Of a stretch of 18,116 bases of DNA, positions 1 through 6,520 are shown piece after piece. Both the position numbers and the translations under genes were made by a program. The notes below the pieces were generated by a model. It made no database searches and was not told where the DNA came from. It saw nothing but the letters and a program-made list of their open reading frames with translations. Source of the DNA: JAZOTK01 sp045534775 (GTDB taxonomy: Bacteria; Bacillota; Clostridia; RUG12999). Position 1 is the first letter of the stretch. Each line of letters opens with the position of its first letter. The stretch spans positions 1-18,116 of the forward strand of contig JAZSKI010000041.1 in the NCBI GenBank assembly GCA_045534775.1, given 5' to 3'.

Positions 1-25
1 CTATGGTGCCTTATAGATTATACTT

Positions 26-60
26 ATGATAAAAGACGCAATTTATGCGTCTTTTATCAT
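26..60 (-). terminator. Intrinsic terminator of the tRNA cluster
   Basis: A perfect inverted repeat with 15-base arms (26-40 and 46-60) and a 5-base loop lies two bases beyond the 3' CCA of the last tRNA. Read on the minus strand, a GACGC/GCGTC core is preceded by an A-run and followed by TTTTATCAT, the usual layout of a Rho-independent terminator. The symmetry would let it work in both directions. Confidence 0.85.
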
Positions 61-62
61 AG

Positions 63-137
63 TGGAGCGGAAGACGAGATTCGAACTCGCGACGTTCACC
101 TTGGCAAGGTGACGCTCTACCACTGAGCCACTCCCGC
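63..137 (-). tRNA. tRNA-Gly (anticodon GCC)
   Basis: The reverse complement folds as a tRNA. The acceptor stem GCGGGAG pairs with CTTCCGC, the T-arm contains GTTCGAATC, and the anticodon loop reads TTGCCAA with anticodon GCC (glycine). The 3' CCA is encoded (63-65). It is the last gene of a four-tRNA minus-strand transcript. Confidence 0.97.
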
Positions 138-142
138 AAATT

Positions 143-218
143 TGGTGCCTCCGGACGGAATCGAACCATCGACACGGGGATTTTCAGTCCCCTGCTCTAC
201 CGACTGAGCTACAGAGGC
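143..218 (-). tRNA. tRNA-Phe (anticodon GAA)
   Basis: The acceptor arm GCCTCTG pairs with CGGAGGC (one G-U pair). The anticodon loop CTGAAAA gives anticodon GAA (phenylalanine), the T-loop is GTTCGATTC, and CCA is encoded. It lies five bases from tRNA-Gly. Confidence 0.97.
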
Positions 219-231
219 AAAAACCCTCATT

Positions 232-250
232 TAATTACTTGAAGTAATTA
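232..250. repeat. Small perfect hairpin between tRNA-Asp and tRNA-Phe
   Basis: TAATTACTT (232-240), a single G, then AAGTAATTA (242-250) form a perfect dyad in the 32-base spacer between tRNA-Asp and tRNA-Phe. In RNA it gives a 7-bp stem with a 5-base loop. A role in separating the two tRNAs during processing is possible but is only inference. There is no U-tract that would make it a terminator. Confidence 0.5.
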
Positions 251-327
251 TGGCGACCCGGATGAGGCTCGAACTCACGACCTCCAGCGTGACAGGCTGG
301 CGTTCTAACCAACTGAACTACCGGGCC
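251..327 (-). tRNA. tRNA-Asp (anticodon GTC)
   Basis: The acceptor GGCCCGG pairs with the CCGGGTC 3' strand. The anticodon loop CTGTCAC gives anticodon GTC (aspartate), the T-loop is GTTCGAGCC, and CCA is encoded at 251-253. The Val-Asp-Phe-Gly order is a common tRNA cluster arrangement in Firmicutes. Confidence 0.97.
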
Positions 328-332
328 AGATG

Positions 333-408
333 TGGTGGGCACAACAGGGCTCGAACCTGTGACCCTCTGCTTGTAAGGCAGATGCTCTCCCAGCTGAGCT
401 ATGCGCCC
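333..408 (-). tRNA. tRNA-Val (anticodon TAC)
   Basis: The acceptor GGGCGCA pairs with TGTGCCC (one wobble pair). The anticodon loop CTTACAA gives anticodon TAC (valine), the T-loop is GTTCGAGCC, and CCA is encoded at 333-335. It is the first gene after the cluster promoter. Confidence 0.97.
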
Positions 409-482
409 ACATCTGTAATTCCGCATTTTTAAACGCGTTTTCGGGTTTTTATTCCGTACGGTTTACTAACGGAACAATATCT

Positions 483-511
483 ATTATACACCAATCAAAA
501 TAAAAAGTCAA
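483..511 (-). promoter_or_regulatory. Sigma-A promoter of the tRNA cluster
   Basis: On the minus strand TTGACT (506-511) is followed after exactly 17 bases by a perfect TATAAT (483-488). Transcription would start near 476, about 68 bases upstream of tRNA-Val. No clear terminator separates the end of hslO (581) from this promoter, so some hslO read-through into the tRNAs is possible. Confidence 0.88.
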
Positions 512-580
512 GCTTTTTACTCTTTGTTTTTTACGGTTATACGAAATTACAATTTAATATCTCTTTTTTTCTTTGTTTTT

Positions 581-1462
581 CTAAAGTTTACTTAATATTT
601 CGGTTAGTTTATTTTCATCGAACCTATAGGTCTTATTGCAAAAATAGCAGGTAAGCTCTGCCTGCTTATCTGTTTCCAAAATATCGGCAAGCTCCTCTCT
701 GCCGAGGCTTATCAGTACCTTTTCCAGTCTTTCCTCACTACAGTTACATTTATACTGCGGTATGTTAGTATCGGTTATGGTCATATCAAACCCATCAAGT
801 GCCGTTTCTAAAATTTCTTCAATGGATTTGCCATCATCTATCATAGTGGTTATGGGGTCAATATATGACATAGTAGTTTCGAGCATATTTATATCCGCTT
901 CATCTGCATCAGGCATGAGCTGAATGATATATCCTCCTGCCGCTTTAACGGAATAATCCGTATCAACCAGCACGCCGAGGGCAACTACAGACGGCGTTTG
1001 CTCTGAGGAGGCGAAGTAATAGGTCAGGTCATCGGCAATTTCGCCGCTTTGAAGCTCTACTCTGCCCACATAAGGTTCTCTCATTCCAAGGTCTTTTACC
1101 ACCGTTAAAAAGCCTTTGCCGAGGCTTCCGCCTACGTCCAGCTTGCCGTTTTCCTTAAGGGGCAGACTTACGGCGTTATGACCTACATAACCTCTTGCCT
1201 TGCCCTTGCAGTTTGCTACGGTGACAACGGTTTCGAGAGGTCCGTCACCCTTGAGCTGAAGGGAAATGGTTTCCTTTTCATCCTTTAAGGTTGCCGCCAT
1301 CATCACATTTGCTGTAAGGGCTCTGCCCATTGCCGCTGTAACTACGGGAGTGGTATTATGAATTTCTCTTGCCTTTTGTACCAGCTCTGTTGTCATAGCT
1401 CCAAAAAATCTTATTCTTCCGTTTTTGTCCATTCCTCTTATTATTTTATCCATTATATTCAC
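581..1462 (-). CDS. hslO: Hsp33 redox-regulated chaperonin
   Basis: Hsp33 is a cytosolic holdase chaperone switched on by oxidative unfolding. Under reducing conditions its C-terminal cysteines bind zinc; on oxidation they form disulfides and the protein captures unfolding substrates. The 293-residue product has the usual family length and carries the four-cysteine motif as C239-x-C241 and C272-x2-C275. The N-terminal two thirds match the Hsp33 core (for example GDGP, GYVGHN and the SSEQTPS segment). The chosen start is GTG at 1462, eight bases after AAAGGA. An ATG three codons in (1453) is a fair alternative. It lies 60 bases after the upstream membrane-protease gene. A TATACT box at 1481-1486 lacks a good -35, so it is probably read at least partly from the upstream operon. 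Confidence 0.95.
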   Translation of the reverse strand: MNIMDKIIRGMDKNGRIRFFGAMTTELVQKAREIHNTTPVVTAAMGRALTANVMMAATLKDEKETISLQLKGDGPLETVVTVANCKGKARGYVGHNAVSLPLKENGKLDVGGSLGKGFLTVVKDLGMREPYVGRVELQSGEIADDLTYYFASSEQTPSVVALGVLVDTDYSVKAAGGYIIQLMPDADEADINMLETTMSYIDPITTMIDDGKSIEEILETALDGFDMTITDTNIPQYKCNCSEERLEKVLISLGREELADILETDKQAELTCYFCNKTYRFDENKLTEILSKL

Positions 1463-1522
1463 TCTCTATATCCTTTCTTTAGTATATGTATTTTAAAATC
1501 ATTTCATCCGCGGATAGTAATC

Positions 1523-2356
1523 CTATAGGTGGAAGGATATGTTTTTTAATATGTAATCTGTAATAATTATTATCCATAAAATATCCGAGAAGAAAAATTT
1601 TACTGTTTCTTTCGTAATATTCCAAAATTTCCCGATGTGTTTAACGACAAAAATCGCCGCAACTGCCGCCGCCGTGGCAGCTACTGCCACCACCGCAATA
1701 TTTACCACCATAACTGTCGCCACCGGCATTTTTGTGACGGTAAGCACCCACGACAAAGCATTGGCAAAGACGTGCATAATAATCGGGTATAGAATATTTT
1801 TGTATTTATACATTATATATCCACTTACAACGCCGAATATAAAAGGCGATACAAAAAGAGTTATACTTCCGTGTGCTACAGCGAAAAATAGTGCCGTAAC
1901 AAGGATTGCCGCCGAGCCTTCTTTTTTTCTCATTAAAACACCGCGGAAAAACAGTTCTTCAAAAATGGGAGAGGCAATGCAAATTGCAACAAAGCCTGCC
2001 GCGACAGAGGGCATATCCCCGGCAGGTGATATTTGCGTGACCTTTGCTATTCCTGCTTTGCTTAGAATTTCGGAAATCGCTGTGCCGAAAACCTGTCCCA
2101 TCGCCCAAGCACCGAGAGCGAAGCCTATTGATATAAACAGCTTTTCAGGTTCTATTTTACCGCAAAAGCTTACGCCTTTCCTGTCCCACGTTAAAAATAT
2201 CATGGTGGGAACAAGGCACATACCTATGGAATATATTATATTTCCGAGATAGGAAAACACCCCGCCGCCGGGGACGGTTGCCGCATAAATCAAGCTGAAA
2301 AGCCTGCCTGCTGTTATACTTATAAGTATGTACAAATGCAAATTTAATCTCTTCAT
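1523..2356 (-). CDS. CPBP-family intramembrane metalloprotease
   Basis: A 277-residue, strongly hydrophobic protein with several membrane segments. It carries the motifs of the CPBP (CAAX protease and bacteriocin-processing, Abi) family: EE at 133-134 followed by R138 in EELFFRG, a second motif FFAVAH with H162, and HVFAN with H195 and N199. These are the expected glutamyl-base and metal-ligand positions of the Rce1-type fold. Bacterial members are integral membrane proteases or scaffolds, often of unknown substrate; no bacteriocin gene is nearby to suggest one. The ATG overlaps the stop of the folate-enzyme gene by four bases (ATGA), indicating translational coupling. The C-terminal end is hydrophobic and extends about 60 residues past the last motif. 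Confidence 0.88.
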   Translation of the reverse strand: MKRLNLHLYILISITAGRLFSLIYAATVPGGGVFSYLGNIIYSIGMCLVPTMIFLTWDRKGVSFCGKIEPEKLFISIGFALGAWAMGQVFGTAISEILSKAGIAKVTQISPAGDMPSVAAGFVAICIASPIFEELFFRGVLMRKKEGSAAILVTALFFAVAHGSITLFVSPFIFGVVSGYIMYKYKNILYPIIMHVFANALSWVLTVTKMPVATVMVVNIAVVAVAATAAAVAAIFVVKHIGKFWNITKETVKFFFSDILWIIIITDYILKNISFHL

Positions 2357-2898
2357 TTTTCCTCACTTATAAATTTTTTTACTCTTACATCATGAGCCTG
2401 TGCAAAGCTTTCATCTGTTCGCTGAACCCCGTATCCTACTCCGCAGGTTATACAATGGGGATTAAGCCTGCACATAACCCTGTCATAATAGCCTCCGCCG
2501 TAGCCTATGCGACTGCCGTCTTTGCCGAAAACAAGGCCCGGCACTAACATAAAATCTATCTTTTCCACATCTACGGTTTCGCTGTTTTCGGGCGGTTGCA
2601 TAATATTATATTTTCCTTTAATCAGCAAATCCGGATTTTCTGTCCGCTTGAAAACTATTATACCATCGTCAATGCAAACAGGTAATAATAACACTTTATT
2701 TTTTGCCGCATCCTGTAGCACGGGAACAATATTTACCTCACTGCCTGTGGGATAAAAGCCTGCTACGGTTTCGGCATTTTTATATTCCTCGGAGCTTAGA
2801 ATTTTACGGCAAATTATTTCACTTGCAGTTTTTCTTTCTTCTTCAGGTATGCTGTTGCGTTTTAAGGAAAATTCTTTTCTTAACTTATTTTTCAGCAT
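2353..2898 (-). CDS. 5-formyltetrahydrofolate cyclo-ligase
   Basis: This enzyme (5,10-methenyltetrahydrofolate synthetase) uses ATP to convert 5-formyl-THF to 5,10-methenyl-THF, returning an inhibitory storage folate to one-carbon metabolism. The 181-residue length is typical. The N-terminal helix has basic residues (KNKLRKEF), the central FYPTGSEVN (48-56) belongs to the folate-binding part, and the signature RIGYGGGYYDR spans 130-140 with LVPGLVFG just before it. The start lies inside the end of the DJ-1 gene (14-base overlap), with AGGGA six bases upstream of ATG. The family gene is called fau or ygfA elsewhere; no symbol is assigned because usage varies in Clostridia. Confidence 0.95.
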   Translation of the reverse strand: MLKNKLRKEFSLKRNSIPEEERKTASEIICRKILSSEEYKNAETVAGFYPTGSEVNIVPVLQDAAKNKVLLLPVCIDDGIIVFKRTENPDLLIKGKYNIMQPPENSETVDVEKIDFMLVPGLVFGKDGSRIGYGGGYYDRVMCRLNPHCITCGVGYGVQRTDESFAQAHDVRVKKFISEEK

Positions 2899-3430
2899 AA
2901 ATCATCCCTGCCCGAAGTCTATCTGCCGTCTCGCGGGATTTCAGCTTGCTTGTTATGGCAAAAGCAAACTCTGCCGCTGTTCCTGCACCTCTTGAGGTAA
3001 GTATATTACCGTCAACGCATACTGCCTCCTCCGACAGCTTCGCTCCTGCGAGTTTATCCTCAAAGCCGGGATAGCAGGTGGCTGTTTTGCCCCTGAGCAA
3101 TCCCCATTCTCCCAATATGGAAGGTGCGGCGCAAATGGCACAGACGTATTTGCCCTTTTCTGCTGATGCCAAAACGCAGTCTTTGACGGTTTCATCCTTT
3201 TTGAGATTAGGTGTTCCCGGAATACCGCCGGGCAAAACTACAGCCTCTGTTTTATCCTGCTCAACTTCATTTTTAAGTATGTCTGCGGTTACTTCTATTC
3301 CGTGAGCACCCATTACCGTTTTATCCTTGACAGAAACCGTTTTAACCTCAATCTCTGCTCTGCGCAGTATATCCACTACGGTTAATGCTTCAATTTCCTC
3401 AAAGCCTTCTGCTAAAAAAACATAAACCAT
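2885..3430 (-). CDS. DJ-1/PfpI family protein
   Basis: A 181-residue protein of the DJ-1/ThiJ/PfpI superfamily, a flavodoxin-like fold with a reactive nucleophile-elbow cysteine. The acidic segment EGFEEIEA (8-15), the glycine turn VVLPGGIPG (64-72) and the elbow AICAAP with C100 are all visible. The length and the early EGFEE motif fit the DJ-1 subfamily (YajL/DJ-1 type) better than the PfpI peptidase subfamily. Members have been linked to oxidative-stress protection and to glyoxal or protein repair; the exact activity cannot be read here. AAGGAG lies nine bases before the ATG. It starts 13 bases after the GNAT gene and overlaps the folate gene. A redox theme with hslO in the same run is plausible. 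Confidence 0.92.
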   Translation of the reverse strand: MVYVFLAEGFEEIEALTVVDILRRAEIEVKTVSVKDKTVMGAHGIEVTADILKNEVEQDKTEAVVLPGGIPGTPNLKKDETVKDCVLASAEKGKYVCAICAAPSILGEWGLLRGKTATCYPGFEDKLAGAKLSEEAVCVDGNILTSRGAGTAAEFAFAITSKLKSRETADRLRAGMIYAEK

Positions 3431-3443
3431 ATTTCAACGCTCC

Positions 3444-4283
3444 TTATATTATATTTACAAAATCATTTTCGATGTCAACCGCAGGCTTTCCGTTTAAATC
3501 CCTGACCATTACCTGCTCATTGTCTATACCTTTAAAATACTCCGACAAAGGGCTTTTTTTCGCCGTTTTCACAGTAACTCTTTTCATATTTTCACACAAG
3601 TAATTCATTATATTTTCAAATCCGTTTCTGCCGATATATGCCATCTCGGCTATCTGACAATTATTTTCGGATACGTCACATAAAATATAAGCATCTTCCA
3701 ATAAAATAGTTTTGCTTCCCTCTGCTTTGAAGGAATTTATTATCCGCTTCATATCTTTGCGGCTTCGTTTAATATAAGCATCAAAGCTCTTGATATATTC
3801 CGAATATATTTTGAAAAACTCATCGTCGTTTCCGCAAGCCTTTTCTTTTATTGCGATACCGGTTCCTTTAAAATCCGAGGCATCAAAGGAATACTCTTTT
3901 CTGCCGAAGCATTTATAAAATCCGTATTTTTCATAAAACCCCGTCAAATCGGAATTTAAAATCAAATACGCCTTATTTCTTTTTCTTCCTTCCTTCTCGG
4001 CGCAGGCGAGCAGCTTTTGTGCTATTGCCCTGCCGCGGTATTGCGGGAAAACCGAGACCCCGCAAAGGTACAGCAGGTCATAGTCTTTGCCGCCCATTTC
4101 CAAGGTATAATCCACCATCTGGAGTGCTCCTGCTATTTCTCCGTCATCCTCGCATACAATTGTATTTTCAGGCTTGTACATATTGTCAAACCACCATCTG
4201 ATATAGCCTTCCGTATCACAGAAGCATTGCTTCCAAAGCTCTTCAACCCGGTTCTTATCTTGCTCCCTTGCTTTTCTTATCAT
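3444..4283 (-). CDS. GNAT-family N-acetyltransferase, two-part
   Basis: A 279-residue protein whose first ~135 residues form a GNAT acyl-CoA-dependent acetyltransferase domain. The beta-4/alpha-3 acetyl-CoA loop is seen as GVSVFPQYRGRAIAQKLL (75-92), with Q81-x-x-G84-R85-A86 fitting the Q/R-x-x-G-x-G/A motif. FYEKYGFYKC (117-126) is the typical end of the domain. The remaining ~145 residues are not recognised and may be a degenerate second GNAT-like half or a substrate-binding region. It begins three bases after the stop of the DUF2156 gene, with GAGGT five bases before ATG, so the two are almost certainly translated together. The substrate is unknown. Confidence 0.88.
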   Translation of the reverse strand: MIRKAREQDKNRVEELWKQCFCDTEGYIRWWFDNMYKPENTIVCEDDGEIAGALQMVDYTLEMGGKDYDLLYLCGVSVFPQYRGRAIAQKLLACAEKEGRKRNKAYLILNSDLTGFYEKYGFYKCFGRKEYSFDASDFKGTGIAIKEKACGNDDEFFKIYSEYIKSFDAYIKRSRKDMKRIINSFKAEGSKTILLEDAYILCDVSENNCQIAEMAYIGRNGFENIMNYLCENMKRVTVKTAKKSPLSEYFKGIDNEQVMVRDLNGKPAVDIENDFVNII

Positions 4284-4286
4284 AGC

Positions 4287-5150
4287 TTACCTCTTATATC
4301 CTGTATACTTTTCTATCATAAATTCGGGGTAATAGGACAGCTTCGCCTTCCTCAGCCCTTCCAGCCCCAAATCCTCTTCGCGGTTTACATAATTGCAGTC
4401 GCTAAATTCATTTTCGAGAAACAGCTTATTTATTGCGGGGTAAATACCTCTATACTTAGTATTTGCCTTTTCGATATGAATTAAGGCATTGCCGTGAAAT
4501 TTTTCGCCTACGCTTACCGCCGCCACCTGACCGTCACACAGAATATATCCGCCTACAACATTTAATTTTTCATAATTTTCAAAAAGCATCGTCATAGCTT
4601 CTTTTTCGGACTCGGGATTTTCGCTTCTCTCACCTGTCCACTCGCAACATTTTTTATGACATTCGTCTATCATATCGGGGGTCAGCTTATGATAGCTGTA
4701 GTTGTAGTTGTTTATAAAATAGTTGTAATGGTTTCGTTTTGAATGAAGCTTTTTCCCCGACAGAGTTGATAATTTATCCACGCTGTACACATAATCATCC
4801 GCTTCTCTCATACGTTCAAATCGGTACATTCCCGGCACAGCTTCTTCGATTTTGCGTGTCATATCCTCCGTCAGCGGTCGCATTATGCAGTTTTCGCAGG
4901 GCGTAAAAAGCTCTGCCAGGAGAGCCTTTAAATTTCCTTCTCCGATTGGGAAATGACAGCTTTTAGGACGTTTTATTCCTCCTGCGCATATTAACAAAAA
5001 TCCGTCCTTTACGGCGTATTTTATATTATAATCCTTCTGCCATATAAACATATTTGTAAAATTTGCTTCCGAATTTGTGCCGCCGTATTTGTTATAAAAG
5101 CCTTCTAAAAGCTCTCTGTCTTCTATGGTTATATCTTTAAATTCTATCAT
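4287..5150 (-). CDS. DUF2156 (LPG-synthase C-terminal-like) protein
   Basis: A 287-residue protein resembling the DUF2156 family, whose fold is that of the C-terminal aminoacyltransferase domain of phosphatidylglycerol lysyltransferase (two GNAT-like halves). Recognisable parts are the N-terminal TIEDRELLEGFYNKY with the aromatic stretch TNMFIWQKDY (32-41), and the late segment where GQVAAVSVGEKF leads to IHIEKANTKYRGIYPAINK. Unlike MprF it has no membrane domain, so a soluble aminoacyl- or acyltransferase on an unknown acceptor is more likely than lipid modification. The ATG overlaps the stop of the PHP gene (ATGA), with GGAGG just upstream. Pairing with a GNAT gene is noteworthy. Family assignment is fairly sure; function is not. 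Confidence 0.8.
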   Translation of the reverse strand: MIEFKDITIEDRELLEGFYNKYGGTNSEANFTNMFIWQKDYNIKYAVKDGFLLICAGGIKRPKSCHFPIGEGNLKALLAELFTPCENCIMRPLTEDMTRKIEEAVPGMYRFERMREADDYVYSVDKLSTLSGKKLHSKRNHYNYFINNYNYSYHKLTPDMIDECHKKCCEWTGERSENPESEKEAMTMLFENYEKLNVVGGYILCDGQVAAVSVGEKFHGNALIHIEKANTKYRGIYPAINKLFLENEFSDCNYVNREEDLGLEGLRKAKLSYYPEFMIEKYTGYKR

Positions 5151-6163
5151 TTTTCCTCCAAATCCTCAATAAAATATGCCTGGGTATTGGCTCTTTTTCC
5201 GCGGCTGTCCATAACGTCAAGTCTGAAATAAATATCCGTATCCTTTATTTTAAATACCCCTTCTGTCAAGGTTCCCTCAGCATCATATAAGGCTTCCGAC
5301 CTTCTGCCTGCTGTTGAAAGAGAAATCCTCTCTGCCGCCGAGCATTTGATATATACCATGCCGTCCTCAACATACAGCTCGCAAATGGCAGGTCCTGTCG
5401 AGGTGTAGAAATTACCCTTCAGCAAACCGTCAACTATACTGTCGTAAGAAAGCTTTTCCGCATTTACCGCAACAAAGGCTCCAAAGGAGTCATCATACCT
5501 TCCTTCGATATTATGATTATCATCACCGCAGGAGGCAAAAATCCTTTTTCCGTCACGCAGAAAATCATCAAGGACATTAATATCATATTCGTAAATCCCC
5601 GAAGCTTCCGCCCCGTTATTAAATATTTCAACACCCCACAAGCCCTCATAGCCCGAATAGTCGCCATAGTTTTCCAACGACCACCGTGGGTGGTTATAGC
5701 AAACAAAAAAACCGCTGTCATTGGCAATTTTTATAATTTCATTTATACCCTCCGCACCGTAAACACGGTTATAATCAGCGGGCGGTCTTTTTAAGCTTTC
5801 CCTGCGATTCGGACTTGAAAAGTGGTCCAAAACCGAATTGTAGCATATATTGAAGGTGTTGCCCTGTTTTTTTGCATATAAATTCAGATGGCACACCTTC
5901 ATATTATAATTCACAAGGGTAGACTGCTCAGGAAACTGTTTAATCGCATATTCCGCACCGGTAATTGTGATAAATTTTTCGTCGTCAAGATATGAATTAT
6001 CATTGAAATGCTCGTGATCGGTTATGGCGAGAAAGCTGTAACCCTTTGATTTATACATATCCTTTAATTCCTTCGGCGAAAATCTGCCGTCTGACAGATT
6101 ACTGTGGCAATGAATATTCCCTTTATAAAAATTTTTGTTTTTGTCCAATAATATCTTCTTCAT
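5147..6163 (-). CDS. PHP-domain metal-dependent phosphoesterase
   Basis: A 338-residue protein with the metal-site motifs of the PHP (polymerase and histidinol phosphatase) superfamily: HCHSNLSDG (18-26), ITDHEHF (47-53), GAEY (69-72), CHLNLYAK (91-98), NHPRW (157-161) and GDDNHN (213-218). Members hydrolyse phosphoesters such as histidinol phosphate, 3',5'-nucleoside bisphosphates or short oligonucleotides using a trinuclear metal site. The ~120 residues after the last motif look like a beta-rich accessory domain. I chose ATG at 6163 because GGAG lies nine bases upstream; an in-frame TTG at 6178 would place that Shine-Dalgarno inside the gene. It is the first gene of the minus-strand run and has its own promoter. 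The substrate is unknown. Confidence 0.88.
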   Translation of the reverse strand: MKKILLDKNKNFYKGNIHCHSNLSDGRFSPKELKDMYKSKGYSFLAITDHEHFNDNSYLDDEKFITITGAEYAIKQFPEQSTLVNYNMKVCHLNLYAKKQGNTFNICYNSVLDHFSSPNRRESLKRPPADYNRVYGAEGINEIIKIANDSGFFVCYNHPRWSLENYGDYSGYEGLWGVEIFNNGAEASGIYEYDINVLDDFLRDGKRIFASCGDDNHNIEGRYDDSFGAFVAVNAEKLSYDSIVDGLLKGNFYTSTGPAICELYVEDGMVYIKCSAAERISLSTAGRRSEALYDAEGTLTEGVFKIKDTDIYFRLDVMDSRGKRANTQAYFIEDLEEK

Positions 6164-6183
6164 ACCAAACCACTCCAAAATAA

Positions 6184-6212
6184 AGTATATACCAAACCCT
6201 TATTTTATTCAA
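6184..6212 (-). promoter_or_regulatory. Promoter of the PHP/DUF2156/GNAT/DJ-1/folate operon
   Basis: On the minus strand TTGAAT (6207-6212) is separated by 17 bases from TATACT (6184-6189), giving a start near 6177 and a leader of about 15 bases that just includes the Shine-Dalgarno of the PHP gene. This leaves too little room for translation from the upstream TTG and supports the ATG at 6163. Confidence 0.7.
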
Positions 6213-6220
6213 TACTATTT

Positions 6221-6248
6221 TTGCACAATAAATCCTTTAAAATACTAT
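6221..6248 (+). promoter_or_regulatory. Predicted promoter of the 21-codon ORF
   Basis: TTGCAC (6221-6226), a 16-base spacer and TACTAT (6243-6248) form a plausible sigma-A promoter facing right. Its start would fall near 6255, at the first bases of the long hairpin. It lies back to back with the PHP-operon promoter. Confidence 0.5.
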
Positions 6249-6252
6249 CAAA

Positions 6253-6295
6253 AATGTATAGATGCCGATTCCGCGCGGAATGGCATCTATACATT
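6253..6295. repeat. Near-perfect 43-base inverted repeat (hairpin)
   Basis: AATGTATAGATGCC (6253-6266) is the exact complement of GGCATCTATACATT (6282-6295), and the centre ATTCCGCGCGGAAT is itself a perfect palindrome. The only asymmetry is one bulged G. It starts at the predicted transcription start and ends 12 bases before the ATG of the small ORF. It has no U-tract, so it is not a terminator. It could be a 5'-end stabilising hairpin, a large operator, or a small repeated element. Confidence 0.8.
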
Positions 6296-6307
6296 ATAGG
6301 AGTAACT

Positions 6308-6373
6308 ATGAAAAAACTATACGGCGTTGGGGAGTCACCGTACAATTATATATTAACATATATTTGTGATTAG
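6308..6373 (+). CDS. Possible 21-residue small protein or leader peptide
   Basis: The ORF opens with ATG five bases after AGGAG, close to ideal spacing, and ends at TAG 6371-6373. The peptide begins MKKLYGVGESP and ends NYILTYICD; it is rich in tyrosine, has one cysteine near the end and no clear signal sequence. I do not recognise it. Its first eight residues resemble the N-terminus of precorrin-2 C20-methyltransferases (KLYGVG), but without the rest of that motif this is probably chance. Promoter, hairpin, RBS and ORF are arranged as a transcription unit in the 356-base divergent region ahead of the FMN-oxidoreductase operon, with a weak hairpin (6421-6438) after it. It could be a regulatory leader peptide or an independent small protein, or an accidental ORF. 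Confidence 0.4.
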   Translation: MKKLYGVGESPYNYILTYICD

Positions 6374-6420
6374 ATTATGATGAAAATATTAACAAAAAAT
6401 GAATTTTGCCACGGATTATG

Positions 6421-6438
6421 AAAACCGCGGAGGGTTTT
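6421..6438 (+). terminator. Weak terminator-like hairpin after the small ORF
   Basis: AAAACC (6421-6426) pairs with GGTTTT (6433-6438) around the loop GCGGAG. The stem is only six base pairs and its T-run is part of the stem, so any termination would be partial. Confidence 0.3.
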
Positions 6439-6456
6439 ATAACAATATTGTTACAA
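6437..6456. promoter_or_regulatory. Palindromic operator-like site
   Basis: TAACAATATTGTTA (6440-6453) is a perfect 14-base palindrome, extending to 20 bases with one mismatch (6437-6456). It lies about 35 bases upstream of the -10 box of the FMN-oxidoreductase gene. The half-sites point outward, unlike the Rex consensus (TTGTTAA-N4-TTAACAA), and it does not match Fur or PerR boxes well. The binding protein is unknown. Confidence 0.5.
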
Positions 6457-6486
6457 AAAAGGATTTTTCGCAGGATTTGGCGTATA

Positions 6487-6492
6487 TATAAT
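6487..6492 (+). promoter_or_regulatory. -10 box of the FMN-oxidoreductase/dgt/dnaG/rpoD unit
   Basis: A perfect TATAAT lies 34 bases before the TTG start. The -35 at the correct distance is poor (TTTTTC, 6464-6469), which would fit a promoter that needs an activator, perhaps at the palindrome upstream. Confidence 0.5.
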
Positions 6493-6520
6493 GTAGAAGA
6501 AAATTTTGGAGGAGATTGTT

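Noticed and set aside
235..432. Two 60-63-codon frames over the tRNA cluster
   Set aside because: They are translations of tRNA-Asp and tRNA-Val sequences, a common annotation artefact.
1481..1486. Separate promoter for hslO
   Set aside because: A TATACT box is present but no acceptable -35 lies 16-18 bases upstream.
1635..2252. 205-codon plus-strand frame
   Set aside because: Antisense to the CPBP protease gene, with low-complexity Ala/Thr composition and no ribosome binding site of note.
6308..6373. Small ORF as a remnant of a cobalamin-synthesis methyltransferase
   Set aside because: Only the first eight residues (MKKLYGVG) are similar. The following glycine/proline motif is absent and no further remnant is found downstream.
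6437..6456. Rex-type operator
   Set aside because: The half-sites are in the opposite orientation (TAACAA...TTGTTA, not TTGTTAA...TTAACAA).
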